From contig JAWKLZ010000003.1 of assembly GCA_041392475.1 (NCBI GenBank), positions 393,501 through 457,500 of the forward strand: a stretch of 64,000 nt of DNA, read 5' to 3'. The DNA comes from Chitinophagales bacterium. Its GTDB lineage: Bacteria > Bacteroidota > Bacteroidia > Chitinophagales > UBA2359. The position numbers and the translations under genes are program-made. The notes beneath the pieces were generated by a model, which was not told where the DNA came from, ran no database searches, and saw only the letters and a program-made list of their open reading frames with translations. Shown one piece after another: positions 9,058-17,670 of the stretch. Each line of letters opens with the position of its first letter. Position 1 is the stretch's first letter.

Positions 9058-9134
9058 AGACTTTTGAAGTTTATTCTGAAAGATATTGAATGTTTGAAAA
9101 TCAGCCTATTCTCAATTAAAAACTTCAAAAGTCT
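9058..9134. repeat. Dispersed repeat family B, copy 1
   Basis: Arms 9058-9072 (AGACTTTTGAAGTTT) and 9120-9134 are perfect 15-bp inverted repeats around a 47-bp loop. Related copies lie at 35875-35952 and 54613-54676. Confidence 0.75.
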
Positions 9135-9143
9135 TTGATGTGT

Positions 9144-9800
9144 TTAGCGGTTCTGGTTCACCTCCATAAACTGCCGCACGCTCTCACTCATTTCAATTCC
9201 TTCCTTATTCAGTGGATCCGAAATAGGCGTTTGATATACTTTTTTGATTGGCAAAACTCCCGCCCAAACATCTAATTCGTAGTCCTCCTTGTCATCAGCA
9301 GGGCCACCCGTTCGGATTTTGGCAGAAGCCTCTTCAATTGGGATTTTGAAAACGTGCGTGGCTTTCAGTTCATTGTCTTTCGTTGGACGTACTTCCTCCC
9401 AACGTCCTACAATGATGTGGTCAGAAACGGCCTTCAGTGCTGCCTCTTTTTCGGCTTTGTTTTCAATGAGTTGCGCCTTACCAAACACTACCACCGAACG
9501 ATAATTGGCAGAATGGTGAAAGCCCGAACGAGCCAACACCAAACCATCGGTAATCGTGACAGTCAGGCATATATCTACTTCTTTCTTCAATTCACTCAAC
9601 ATTCGGCTCGTAGCTGCGCCATGAACGAGGAGGTAGTCATCCTTTCTGCCATACAAGGTCGGAATGACCACAGGATAACCCTGATGCACAAATCCGATAT
9701 GACACACAAATTCGGCATCTAAAATGGAATAAATGGTTTCTAAATCGTACTGCCCTCTCTTGGGAATTCTCTTAACTTTTGTTCGGTCGGTGATGTTCAT
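9144..9800 (-). CDS. Pyridoxamine 5'-phosphate oxidase-like FMN-binding split-barrel protein
   Basis: The 218-residue protein starts with a basic segment (TKVKRIPKRGQYDLETIYSI) and enters a split barrel: FVCHIGFVHQGYPVVIPTLYGRKDDYLLVHGAATSRM is its core and matches the Nim/PNPOx-like_2 group (PF12900). SGFHHSANYRSVVVFG is the strand pair near the flavin site. Such proteins bind FMN or haem and act as small-molecule reductases; Nim relatives reduce nitroimidazoles. True PdxH function is unlikely because the PdxH C-terminal signature is absent. It may share a transcript with the HD gene upstream, 51 bp away. Confidence 0.85.
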   Translation of the reverse strand: MNITDRTKVKRIPKRGQYDLETIYSILDAEFVCHIGFVHQGYPVVIPTLYGRKDDYLLVHGAATSRMLSELKKEVDICLTVTITDGLVLARSGFHHSANYRSVVVFGKAQLIENKAEKEAALKAVSDHIIVGRWEEVRPTKDNELKATHVFKIPIEEASAKIRTGGPADDKEDYELDVWAGVLPIKKVYQTPISDPLNKEGIEMSESVRQFMEVNQNR

Positions 9801-9850
9801 TTTGTTAATATGAATTTTTTGTTAGAAATGATATTCATTTCCTTCTTTCT

Positions 9851-10537
9851 TCATATTTTGGATAACAAGCCCCAAATAAACGGAAATTTATTGGCATTTT
9901 CGCCTATCCATTCCACCAAATCCTTCAAATAGTGATTGCTAATCTGAATCGTTCCGACATCTTCGGTCAGTCGAATCAATTGCCATGCTTCTTCAATCAA
10001 TTGATTGCGAATGTCTTTGTTATTCATTGCAGAGAGCGGTATCAAAATGTCTTTGTGACTCAAAAAATACAATCTTTCTTTTTGAAACCGTTCTATTCCT
10101 TCTGGAGTATTGCAAAACATACGCAAGATTTCAAGTACATCTGCATCGTAAACAATTTGTCCCCAGCTATTTGCTTCTTCTTTTTTAGAAATAAAATCGG
10201 CTACTGTTCGGCAATAATCACCTGATTTTCCTTTTTGCTGCAAATAGTGAAAACACAAATCAGCACTTTCTGACTCCCAAAAATCCTGACCATTTCCTTC
10301 TCTAGCTGTATCGTGAAAAGCGATTGCAGTACGTACTGCTTCAAAATCGACATCCAAATCGAAGGTGATAGCATAGTATCTTGCCAGACATTCTCCCAAA
10401 ACCAAGGTTCTTGAGATGTGTCTTCTACCGTGAATACCCGTAATGTCAAAGCTCTTTTCATGGGCTTCGTAAAAAGGAGCAATGTATTCTGCAAATTCTT
10501 GCTGGAAAGCATTGAAAGAGAGGGAAATATTTTTCAT
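9851..10537 (-). CDS. HD-domain metal-dependent phosphohydrolase
   Basis: The HD metal motif is visible: His in GIHGRRHISR (about residue 37), HD in IAFHDTAREGNGQ (about residue 75), and the distal Asp in VYDADVLEI (about residue 130). This is the H...HD...D layout of HD-superfamily phosphohydrolases, which act on nucleotides or phosphoesters. The region after the HD motif (ESADLCFHYLQQ) is common in uncharacterised Bacteroidota members. ATG at 10537 is chosen because the frame upstream begins only with TTG at 10579 and adds a non-conserved tail; the family starts near MKNISLSFNAF. The substrate is unknown. Confidence 0.78.
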   Translation of the reverse strand: MKNISLSFNAFQQEFAEYIAPFYEAHEKSFDITGIHGRRHISRTLVLGECLARYYAITFDLDVDFEAVRTAIAFHDTAREGNGQDFWESESADLCFHYLQQKGKSGDYCRTVADFISKKEEANSWGQIVYDADVLEILRMFCNTPEGIERFQKERLYFLSHKDILIPLSAMNNKDIRNQLIEEAWQLIRLTEDVGTIQISNHYLKDLVEWIGENANKFPFIWGLLSKI

Positions 10538-10765
10538 TAAAAGTGTTTTTTTACTTAAAAACTTGGTACACCCTAACAACGGAATGGGGGCATAAATTGA
10601 AGTAAATTAAAGTGAACAAGATTGTTTGAAACTCGACTCACAAAATTGGTGAAAAATAAGTAATTATTGTAATTTGAGGAAAACTTCAAAAACCTTTCAC
10701 CGTATTTTCTTCAAATAAAAATGACAACAGACTAGCGTTTGTTAGTTATTCTGCAAACAATATGT

Positions 10766-10773
10766 TATTTTTG
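10766..10773 (+). promoter_or_regulatory. -7 element of the paaA promoter
   Basis: TATTTTTG fits TAnnTTTG exactly. The nearest upstream TTG is 24 nt away, slightly beyond the usual spacing. The start codon is 68 nt downstream. Confidence 0.45.
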
Positions 10774-10841
10774 TCGTTATAAATGTTCAGATTGAAGCTC
10801 AACAAACTCCAATCTTTTTATTCAAATCAATCATCAAAATT

Positions 10842-11834
10842 ATGTACGGAGGCGGATATATCCATCAAGTAGATACAAAAAATAGAGGTGCTGCCCTGCC
10901 CGAAGATCCTGAAAAGTTGGCAGCGTTTGAGGCATGTATAGAGCGTGGTGAAAAAATTGAGCCAACGGATTGGATGCCTTACGAATACCGTCGGCAATTG
11001 ACCCGAATGATTGAGCAACATGCTCACTCCGAAATAATGGGAGCTTTGCCCGAAGGTACATGGATTACCCGTGCGCCTAACTTCAAACGTAAATTGGCTT
11101 TGATAGCCAAGGTACAGGATGAAATTGGTCATGCACAGTTGCTTTATTCTGCTGCTGAAACACTTGGAAAACCTCGTGAGCAGATGATCAATGACCTTCT
11201 AAGTGGCAAATCGAAATATTCCAATGTGTTCAACTATCCTGCTGAAACTTGGGCAGATGTAGCCGTGATTGGTTTTTTGATTGACGCAGCGGCTATCGTG
11301 AATCAGTTGGCGAATGCTAAAGGTTCTTACGGGCCTTACAGTCGGGCATTGAGGCGAATATGTGCTGAAGAATCTTTTCATTTGAAGCAAGGATATGAAG
11401 CATTTGTATATTTGGCTACGGGCAGCGAGACTCAAAGAGCCATGTTGCAGGATGCAGTGAATCGTTGGTGGAAACCGATTATTCACTTTTTTGGTCCTCC
11501 TGATAAGCAGTCTATTCACAGCGAGAAGTTGATGAAATGGAAGGTGAAAATGGCTTCAAACGACGATATGCGAAACCAATTTTTTGACCAATATGTTCCC
11601 AAAGTCTTAGAACTTGGCATTACGATTCCCGACCCCAACTTCCGCAAAAACGAGGAGACAGGAGAATGGGAATTTAGCGACCCCGATTGGAGTGAGTTTT
11701 ATAGAGTTATCAATGGCGATGGTCCCTGCAATGAAGAACGAATGGCTGTCAGACGCTGGGCGGAAGAACATGGTGAATGGGTGAGAAAAGCATTGATGAA
11801 ACCAAACGAAAAGTATGCAATCCCTTTGGCATAA
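10842..11834 (+). CDS. paaA: Phenylacetyl-CoA 1,2-epoxidase subunit A
   Basis: PaaA is the catalytic di-iron subunit that epoxidises the ring of phenylacetyl-CoA with oxygen. The 330-residue length is normal. Iron ligands lie in a four-helix bundle: the Glu of MIEQHAHSEIMG, the E-x2-H of KVQDEIGHAQLL, and the later EESFHLKQGY. WITRAPNFKRKLALIAKVQ is highly conserved in PaaA. In known clusters paaA is followed directly by paaB, paaC, paaD and paaE; here the next gene is a convergent Na/Pi symporter behind a strong terminator. The enzyme must therefore use subunits encoded elsewhere, or work in a different context. Two beta-oxidation genes lie within 7 kb. Confidence 0.94.
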   Translation: MYGGGYIHQVDTKNRGAALPEDPEKLAAFEACIERGEKIEPTDWMPYEYRRQLTRMIEQHAHSEIMGALPEGTWITRAPNFKRKLALIAKVQDEIGHAQLLYSAAETLGKPREQMINDLLSGKSKYSNVFNYPAETWADVAVIGFLIDAAAIVNQLANAKGSYGPYSRALRRICAEESFHLKQGYEAFVYLATGSETQRAMLQDAVNRWWKPIIHFFGPPDKQSIHSEKLMKWKVKMASNDDMRNQFFDQYVPKVLELGITIPDPNFRKNEETGEWEFSDPDWSEFYRVINGDGPCNEERMAVRRWAEEHGEWVRKALMKPNEKYAIPLA

Positions 11835-11940
11835 ATAGTTAGTAAAGAACCATATATTAAGGCTATTGAAGAGAGGACTCCTTTTTCTTTCAGAGATATA
11901 CCTTTCTAATTCTATTCAAATACTTAGGAATTTTACAAAG

Positions 11941-11972
11941 AAGGTTCAGGCTTCACGGCTTGGACCTTTTTT
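11941..11972 (+). terminator. Rho-independent terminator after paaA
   Basis: AAGGTTCAGGC (11941-11951) pairs with GCTTGGACCTT (11958-11968), with G-U pairs at the two differences, and six T residues end at 11972. It separates convergent genes. Confidence 0.8.
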
Positions 11973-11993
11973 CGTTTGCTATTCTGTTTACAA

Positions 11994-13691
11994 TCACTTC
12001 AATCCTGCAATGGCTTCATTCACATTTACTACATGGTCGCCTACCTTCTCCGCATCGTTTACACAGTTGAGGAAAGCAATGCTTTCCCGAATCCCATATT
12101 TAGCCTTTTCGACTCTTTTGTAATAGGCTACAACTAATTCATCCCGCAATAGATTGATTTGTTTTTCTTGGGCATATACTTGTTCCAGATGAATTTTCTG
12201 AAATGAACCACTCATGTTGAGGTTCATCTGTTTGATAGCTGTATGAACCAATTCTAATAAAGCTTTGATTTTCAGTAGAAATTCTTCTGGAAACTCTAAG
12301 TCTCGTTTTTTCATATTCTCCAATTGCAGTGTCATTTGGTAGAAAATATCCCCCATTCGCTCCATGTCATTTACTACTTTTAGCATGGCTCTAATACGCA
12401 TTGAAGCCTGATTGCTAATATCTGCTGAGGCAATTTGGGCCAAAAAGTCGCTGATTTTTTCTTGCAGTAAATCCGTAGCCTCCTCTCTTTCTTTCAGTTT
12501 TTCCATCAATCTTTCAGGTCTTTTCACCTTCTGAAACATAAGCGATTGTACATTGCCACTCATTCTTTCAATCAGCTTTCCAAATTCTTGAACTTCCATC
12601 AGTGCTTCATTGATGGCCAATTCCGAAATAGGAATATAACCACTGTTGATGTATTTGAGGCTATAAGTAGTGTTGCCCTTTTCAGGCATTAGGTAAATAA
12701 TAAGACGTGCAAGTAGAGGGATAAATGCTACTTGTAATAGTACATTTGCAATATTGAAAACGGTATGGAAAAGGGTGATGCCCGTGGTTGCATTCATCAA
12801 ATCAGAAGCGTTGGGCATAGTAGAATTAACAATTTCTTTGCCGAAGATGTAGAAGTGTAAAGTGCCTATCCAACTCAAAAATAAAGGAAATATGAGCAGA
12901 ACCCAAGTAACACCTATTACATTGAACAACAAATGAAAACGTGCAGCTCTTCGTGCATGAATATTGCACACCATTGCGGCAATATTGGCTGTAATAGTAG
13001 TGCCGATATTTTCTCCCAGGACCATTGCTGCTGCCAATGGAAAATCTATCCATCCTTCGGCTACCATCACCATTGTCAGTGTGATAGATGCACTAGAAGA
13101 CTGCAAAACCATGGTGAGAAGTGCGCCTACACCTACAAAGAAAAGCACCGAAAGAAAGCCTGAATCCGTAAAATTATTCAGGAAGGCAAGCATATCAGGG
13201 TTTTCTCCAATATTGGGAAAGCTATCTTTGAGTAACTCTAAACCCAAAAACAAGATGCCAAATCCCATCACGAATTCGGCTACATTGCGCCATCTTTCAT
13301 TAGAGGAAAATAAGAAAGGGAAAAAAATGCCAATTAAGGCGATTGTAATGGGTTGGATTTTTAGCGTAAAACTGAAAAGGGTCAGCCATGCGGTAATAGT
13401 AGTCCCTATATTGGCTCCCATAATGATTCCCATTGCCCCTACAAAAGTCAATAACCCAGCATTTACAAAACTTACCACCATTACCGTAATCGCAGAGGAA
13501 GATTGTACTGTCATAGTGGTTAACAAGCCTGTGAAAATTCCACTCAGGCGGTTATTGGTCATGGATTTGAGTATGCGTCGAAGGTTATGTCCAGCAGCTT
13601 TCTGCAAACCCTCACTCATCACTTTCATGCCGTATATGAAAACCCCAATTGAACCAACGATTTGTAGAAGCCCAATTAATATTGCAATCAT
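11994..13691 (-). CDS. Na/Pi cotransporter family protein with PhoU-like tail
   Basis: This integral inner-membrane protein (about 565 residues) has two inverted Na_Pi_cotrans repeats, each with the substrate motif QSSSA (TTMTVQSSSAITVMVV near residue 65 and VLQSSSASITLTMV near residue 205). GANIGTTITAW and GENIGTTITANIAAM are the matching loops. Residues after about 340 form a soluble helical PhoU-like region (ADISNQASMRIRAMLKVVND). It likely exports or imports phosphate with sodium. The first start-like codon is GTG at 13697; ATG at 13691, two codons later, is preferred. No pst or pho genes are adjacent. Confidence 0.93.
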   Translation of the reverse strand: MIAILIGLLQIVGSIGVFIYGMKVMSEGLQKAAGHNLRRILKSMTNNRLSGIFTGLLTTMTVQSSSAITVMVVSFVNAGLLTFVGAMGIIMGANIGTTITAWLTLFSFTLKIQPITIALIGIFFPFLFSSNERWRNVAEFVMGFGILFLGLELLKDSFPNIGENPDMLAFLNNFTDSGFLSVLFFVGVGALLTMVLQSSSASITLTMVMVAEGWIDFPLAAAMVLGENIGTTITANIAAMVCNIHARRAARFHLLFNVIGVTWVLLIFPLFLSWIGTLHFYIFGKEIVNSTMPNASDLMNATTGITLFHTVFNIANVLLQVAFIPLLARLIIYLMPEKGNTTYSLKYINSGYIPISELAINEALMEVQEFGKLIERMSGNVQSLMFQKVKRPERLMEKLKEREEATDLLQEKISDFLAQIASADISNQASMRIRAMLKVVNDMERMGDIFYQMTLQLENMKKRDLEFPEEFLLKIKALLELVHTAIKQMNLNMSGSFQKIHLEQVYAQEKQINLLRDELVVAYYKRVEKAKYGIRESIAFLNCVNDAEKVGDHVVNVNEAIAGLK

Positions 13692-13983
13692 TCTCACAAA
13701 AGTATCAAAAGATATGCGTTTGTAGCTAAGAGAAAGCTGTTAAGTTTATGTTAAGGTTTAGAATAGTACAAGGTGCAGTCATTGAATCTCAAAAGACACA
13801 AAACAAAAGAACTACTCAAAATAACAAGAAAGACCAATCTTTTTTACATCTTTAATTTTCAAACATCTAAACTGAAAACTATAGCAAGCAGCCCAATCAG
13901 ACGATTCTTACCAAAAAGATTTAGAAGAATTTTTGAAGTCCAAAGAGAAGAAATTGAAGGATTTGAAGCAGGTGTTGTCGTTC

Positions 13984-14059
13984 CAACCGTTGTCAAAGTC
14001 TGCGACTGTTGACAAGGTTTGCGAAACTTTGACGACGGTTGTAAAACCTCGTCAACAGT
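13984..14059. repeat. Two interleaved inverted repeats (a-b-a'-b')
   Basis: Four 16-bp blocks alternate. CAACCGTTGTCAAAGT (13984-13999) pairs with 14026-14041 at 15 of 16, and ACTGTTGACAAGGTTT (14005-14020) pairs with 14044-14059 at 15 of 16. The order means both stems can only form together as a pseudoknot-like or alternating structure. It fills most of the otherwise gene-free 13698-14076 spacer, downstream of the toxin gene. Confidence 0.7.
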
Positions 14060-14076
14060 TGAACGGAAATGCCGCC

Positions 14077-14451
14077 CTATCTCCAGATCTTTGCAATCGC
14101 ATATCTATCGAACTTATTATCAACAGATAAAACGGGCAAGTCCTCTGACATAGCTTGAGCAATAATAAGTCTATCAAAAGGGTCTCTATGAAAAAGAGGC
14201 AGTTGGGTATAAACCTCCAAATGATTCAAGTTGATGGAGAGAATTTGAATTTCAGAAGGAACAAGCGTAGTAATTGGAACAGTTATTCGCAGTTTTCCAA
14301 TGTTCACTTTCACTGCAATTTCCCACAAACTCGCAATACTTAAAAGTTTGACATTGGAGGGGTTCTCTATCAAAGCACGATTTTCAGCACCCAATTCATC
14401 CCTTCCCCAAATGTACCATAAGAAAGTATGTGTATCTAATAAAATTTTCAT
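14077..14451 (-). CDS. Type II toxin, PIN-domain ribonuclease (VapC-like)
   Basis: The 124-residue PIN domain has its acidic metal site at MKILLDTHTFLWY (Asp6), SLWEIAVK (Glu), and DPFDRLIIAQA plus SVDNKFDRY near the C-terminus. LWEIAVK and PLFHRDPFDRLII are typical of the PIN subgroup paired with DUF2281 antitoxins. Such toxins cut tRNA or rRNA when their antitoxin is lost. The start is set at ATG 14451, one nucleotide after the antitoxin stop (TGATATG); an earlier in-frame start at 14487 would overlap the antitoxin and adds an unrelated tail. The pair forms one operon on the minus strand. Confidence 0.88.
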   Translation of the reverse strand: MKILLDTHTFLWYIWGRDELGAENRALIENPSNVKLLSIASLWEIAVKVNIGKLRITVPITTLVPSEIQILSINLNHLEVYTQLPLFHRDPFDRLIIAQAMSEDLPVLSVDNKFDRYAIAKIWR

Positions 14452-14452
14452 A

Positions 14453-14692
14453 TCACATATAATCTTTGAAGTCGTCAATCGGCTCATTGAAGTCCTCTGC
14501 CATGTATTGAATCATATCTTTAGCTGCCCCAAACTTCAAAGGAATAGGCGTTGATACTTCTTTCGTTTTTAGAGAAATAGATACATTTTGAAGTGCTTTT
14601 TTAATCAATCCGTCAATTTGTTGGATAATGGATTCATCTTCCACATACACCAATTGGCTGATGAGTTCTAATTTTTTTGCTTGTAGGTTCAT
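14453..14692 (-). CDS. Antitoxin of the PIN-domain pair (DUF2281-like)
   Basis: This 79-residue protein has an N-terminal helical part (KLELISQLVYVEDESIIQQI) and a C-terminal segment KFGAAKDMIQYMAEDFNEPI followed by DDFKDYM. That tail is the signature of the DUF2281 antitoxins, which insert it into the PIN active site. Its stop is one nucleotide upstream of the toxin start, as expected for translational coupling. The family assignment rests on the tail motif; the N-terminus is less conserved. It probably represses the operon, but no operator was identified. Confidence 0.8.
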   Translation of the reverse strand: MNLQAKKLELISQLVYVEDESIIQQIDGLIKKALQNVSISLKTKEVSTPIPLKFGAAKDMIQYMAEDFNEPIDDFKDYM

Positions 14693-14785
14693 TGTCGTTT
14701 GATTTTACTTTTCAAACGTTTTGGGGTTTGGATTGGTTCAAAGGGAGTTCTGTTTCAAGTGTTACGTTGGTAGCGAACATTCGCC

Positions 14786-14986
14786 GACACTTGAAAAGTT
14801 CGGCGACATGTGAAGCGAACACAAAAAAGCCCCAAAACTTCCAAATAAGAAATCTTGGGGCTTCATCACCGCTCAAACGTTTGCGAAAACCTCCCCCTAA
14901 CCCCCTCCAAAGGGGGAATTTGGGTGTCGCCAAGTTTTTGCTGATATGAGAAAGGTTCGCAAACACCCGAAGGGTTTGGCGACACC
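14786..14986. repeat. Palindrome-rich intergenic segment
   Basis: Several short inverted repeats crowd this spacer. TCGCCGA and TCGGCGA flank ACACTTGAAAAGT-like sequence near 14787-14812. GGTGTCGCCAA at 14923-14933 is a perfect inverse of 14976-14986. CCCCTAACCCCCTCCAAAGG at about 14893-14912 is a motif seen between genes in many Bacteroidota. The FadJ terminator lies in the same segment. Confidence 0.6.
14822..14863 (-). terminator. Rho-independent terminator of the FadJ-like gene
   Basis: On the minus strand AAGCCCCAA (14863-14855) pairs perfectly with TTGGGGCTT (14835-14827) and is followed by a T-run. It lies about 135 bp past the stop codon. Confidence 0.75.
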
Positions 14987-14996
14987 TGACGAATAT

Positions 14997-17165
14997 TTAC
15001 GCATCCACAGCCTCTTGCATCTTATGAAAATCGTGAATTGAAGCACCCGCTTCCGCCATCGCTCTCAAGCCATCAGGAACAGCAAAACGAGCACCAAAAC
15101 GCTCCGCAAAATCATCACATTCCGCTATAAAAGTTTTCATGCCCACATAATCAATGTACGACAAAGCACCGCCTGTATAAATCGGGAAACCCCAACCCAA
15201 TACAGAACCAATGTCACCATCTTTCACACTTCTCAGCACACCCTCTTCCAAACAACGGTACGCCTCCAAAGCCTGACGGTGCAAAATGCGTTTGCCAACC
15301 GTTTCGGCATCCAACGTATCGACATTGGAGTGGAACAATTCCGCCAATTTGGGCCACAAATGTTTTTGGCGATTCGGTAGGTAATCGTAAAAACCTTTAC
15401 CGCCTTTTTTGCCCACACGACCATACTCATGCACCAACATTTTTTGCAATTCGTACATTTCTTGTAGCTCTTTGTTTTCTTTCAATCGAGGATCAGATTC
15501 CATGACATGCAAGCCCAAAGTCAAGCTCACCTCATCCGAAACTGCCAAAGGGCCAACAGGCATTCCTTTGCTTTTTGCTACGTTTTCAATCATTGCAGCA
15601 GGCACACCTTCTTTCAGCAAATAAACGCCTTCGGAAGTGAATGTACCAAAACAGCGAGAAGTGTAAAAACCTCGGCTATCGTTCACCACGATGGGTACTT
15701 TGTTGATTTGTGTCACATAATCAACCGCTTGTGCAATCGTTTTGTCAGAAGTCTTTTTGCCCACGATGATTTCCACCAAAGGCATTTTATCGACAGGCGA
15801 AAAGAAGTGAATACCGATGAAGTTTTCGGGTCTTTCGGAAGCTTTCGCCAAAAGGGTAATCGGAATCGTTGAAGTATTCGACGCATAGACCTTGTCTGTT
15901 GCCAAAACCGCTTCGGTTTCTTTGGTCACTCTTGCCTTCAATTCCACATTTTCAAACACCGCTTCAATAATCAAATCGCTACCCTCTACTGCATTTGGGT
16001 CGTCCGTAGCATGGATTCTATCCAAAATACCTTGCATTTTTTCGGGAGTCGTATAGCCTTTCGCCAACTGCTTTTGCAGTAAATCGGTAGAATAACTTTT
16101 ACCTTTTTCCGCTCCTTCCATCGTCACATCCTTCAAGACCACTTCCATACCTGCTTTTGCAGAAACATAAGCAATACCAGCACCCATCATACCAGCACCT
16201 AAAATACCGAGTTTGCCCACTTTTTGGAAGTCATAACCCTTTGGTTTTGCCTTGCCTTTTTTGGCTTCGCTGATAGCAAAAAAGCCTGTGCGAATCATGT
16301 TTTTAGATTCTTTGGTCTGCAATACTTTGGTGAAATAACGGGCTTCAATCTCCAATGCACGGTCAATTGTGACCTGCAATCCATCGTGAACTACACTCAA
16401 AATGTATTGAGCCGCAGGATAGTTACCATGTGTGATTTTGCGAACATTTCCGATGCTTCCCATCATAGTCATCACTCCACTCGGAGTCATTAGACCGCCG
16501 CCAGGAATACGGATACTCTTTGCATCCCACGGCTGAACAGGTTTTGGATTCGCCTTGATCCAAGCCTTTGCAGCAGGAATCAAATCCTCTTGCGTAGCCA
16601 CCAATTCACCAATCAATCCATCTTTCAAGGCTTGTTCTGGTCGTGCTTCTGTTCCCTGCAATAAATAGGTCAAACCCGTTTGAATACCCATCAAATAAGG
16701 AGCCTTTGCAGTTCCGCCACCACCAGGCAACAAACCTACTTTCACCTCTGGAAAACCCAACTTGATGCTGGAATCGTTTACACAAATTCGATGATGACAG
16801 GTCAAAGCCAATTCCATTCCGCCACCCAATGCAATGCCATTGATGGCTGCAACGAAAGGCTTTCCACCTGTTTCGACTTCCCGCATTTTTTGGTGCAAGG
16901 TCATCATGCCTTTGAAAAACTCACTTGCATCTTCAATGGGTTTGCCCAAAAATCGCAAGTCACCTCCTGCCATGAACATTCTTCTGCCTGAAGTGACAAT
17001 CACTCCACTAACTGTTTCATCTGCAATGGCTTTCATTGCGGCTTCGTGATAGGCTTCAATCATTTCTGCATTGAAGAGATTGGCAGGATGTTCTACCATA
17101 TTGACGGTAATGATTCCGATTCCGTCGTTGCCTACTTCGTAGGTTAAGATGTTGTTTTTTATCAT
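14997..17165 (-). CDS. FadJ-like enoyl-CoA hydratase / 3-hydroxyacyl-CoA dehydrogenase
   Basis: This 722-residue bifunctional beta-oxidation enzyme hydrates trans-2-enoyl-CoA and then oxidises the L-3-hydroxyacyl-CoA with NAD. Residues about 10-200 are the crotonase domain: AAINGIALGGGMELALTCHH forms the oxyanion hole, and LGFPEVKVGLLPGGGGT carries the catalytic Glu. A Rossmann domain follows (LGILGAGMMGAGIAYVSAKA, about 320-340), with the 3HCDH motif IGIHFFSPVDKMPLVEII and two C-terminal 3HCDH domains. Architecture and length match FadB/FadJ alpha subunits. The thiolase partner lies upstream on the same strand, about 770 bp away, separated by a four-helix-bundle gene and repeats, so the pair may have been one operon before those inserted. 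Confidence 0.93.
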   Translation of the reverse strand: MIKNNILTYEVGNDGIGIITVNMVEHPANLFNAEMIEAYHEAAMKAIADETVSGVIVTSGRRMFMAGGDLRFLGKPIEDASEFFKGMMTLHQKMREVETGGKPFVAAINGIALGGGMELALTCHHRICVNDSSIKLGFPEVKVGLLPGGGGTAKAPYLMGIQTGLTYLLQGTEARPEQALKDGLIGELVATQEDLIPAAKAWIKANPKPVQPWDAKSIRIPGGGLMTPSGVMTMMGSIGNVRKITHGNYPAAQYILSVVHDGLQVTIDRALEIEARYFTKVLQTKESKNMIRTGFFAISEAKKGKAKPKGYDFQKVGKLGILGAGMMGAGIAYVSAKAGMEVVLKDVTMEGAEKGKSYSTDLLQKQLAKGYTTPEKMQGILDRIHATDDPNAVEGSDLIIEAVFENVELKARVTKETEAVLATDKVYASNTSTIPITLLAKASERPENFIGIHFFSPVDKMPLVEIIVGKKTSDKTIAQAVDYVTQINKVPIVVNDSRGFYTSRCFGTFTSEGVYLLKEGVPAAMIENVAKSKGMPVGPLAVSDEVSLTLGLHVMESDPRLKENKELQEMYELQKMLVHEYGRVGKKGGKGFYDYLPNRQKHLWPKLAELFHSNVDTLDAETVGKRILHRQALEAYRCLEEGVLRSVKDGDIGSVLGWGFPIYTGGALSYIDYVGMKTFIAECDDFAERFGARFAVPDGLRAMAEAGASIHDFHKMQEAVDA

Positions 17166-17172
17166 TTTTTTT

Positions 17173-17207
17173 GAAGTAAGAAGTAGGACGTAAGAAGTAG
17201 GATGATT
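17173..17207. repeat. Family A repeat fragment
   Basis: GAAGTAAGAAGTAGGACGTA, followed by another GAAGTAGGA unit, matches the arm sequence of family A copies. With 17671-17931 it brackets the four-helix-bundle gene. Confidence 0.5.
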
Positions 17208-17308
17208 CCTTTGATTATTACGTCAACTTCAATTTTATAATATTTTTTTAGATCTGAAAGGAAATATAACTTTGTTTCTTTCCTTCAATCATAAAATTTA
17301 ATTTAAAA

Positions 17309-17662
17309 ATGAACCACAATTTTAAGAATCTGGATATTTGGAAATTATCAAGAGAACTGGTTAAAGAGATTTACCTTACTACTAAAAATTTTCCAAGTGA
17401 TGAAAAATTTGGCTTAATATCCCAAATTCGTCGTTGTGTTGTATCCATTCCCTCCAATATTGCTGAAGGTTGTGGAAGAGATACAGATAAGCAGTTCGTT
17501 TATTTTTTAGACATTGCAATAGGTTCTAGTTGTGAGTTGGAAAGTCATTTGTATTTAGCTTTTGACCTATCATATATTCAGCAAAGTGATTTGGATTATT
17601 ACACTAATAAAATCAATCAAATAAGAAGAATGACTATGAGTTTTCAAAAGAAATACAAATAA
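17309..17662 (+). CDS. Four-helix-bundle protein (S23 / 23S rRNA intervening-sequence family)
   Basis: The 117-residue protein opens with FKNLDIWKLSRELVKEIY and contains QIRRCVVSIPSNIAEG, the signature of the TIGR02436 family, followed by FLDIAIGSSCELESHLYLA. These proteins were first found inside intervening sequences of 23S rRNA genes and form pentamers of four-helix bundles. Their function is unknown; many lie next to repeats and diversity-generating or other mobile sequences. Here the gene is on the plus strand between two minus-strand beta-oxidation genes, with family A repeat sequence on both sides, which suggests it moved in as a small cassette. Confidence 0.9.
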   Translation: MNHNFKNLDIWKLSRELVKEIYLTTKNFPSDEKFGLISQIRRCVVSIPSNIAEGCGRDTDKQFVYFLDIAIGSSCELESHLYLAFDLSYIQQSDLDYYTNKINQIRRMTMSFQKKYK

Positions 17663-17670
17663 CATCTTTT

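Noticed and set aside
12964..13725. 253-residue frame antisense to the Na/Pi transporter
   Set aside because: It is a shadow of a strongly conserved membrane-protein gene and has no recognisable domain.
14077..14692. Full VapBC naming for the toxin-antitoxin pair
   Set aside because: The toxin is a PIN protein, but the antitoxin matches the DUF2281 type rather than an AbrB/MazE-type VapB, so gene symbols were withheld.
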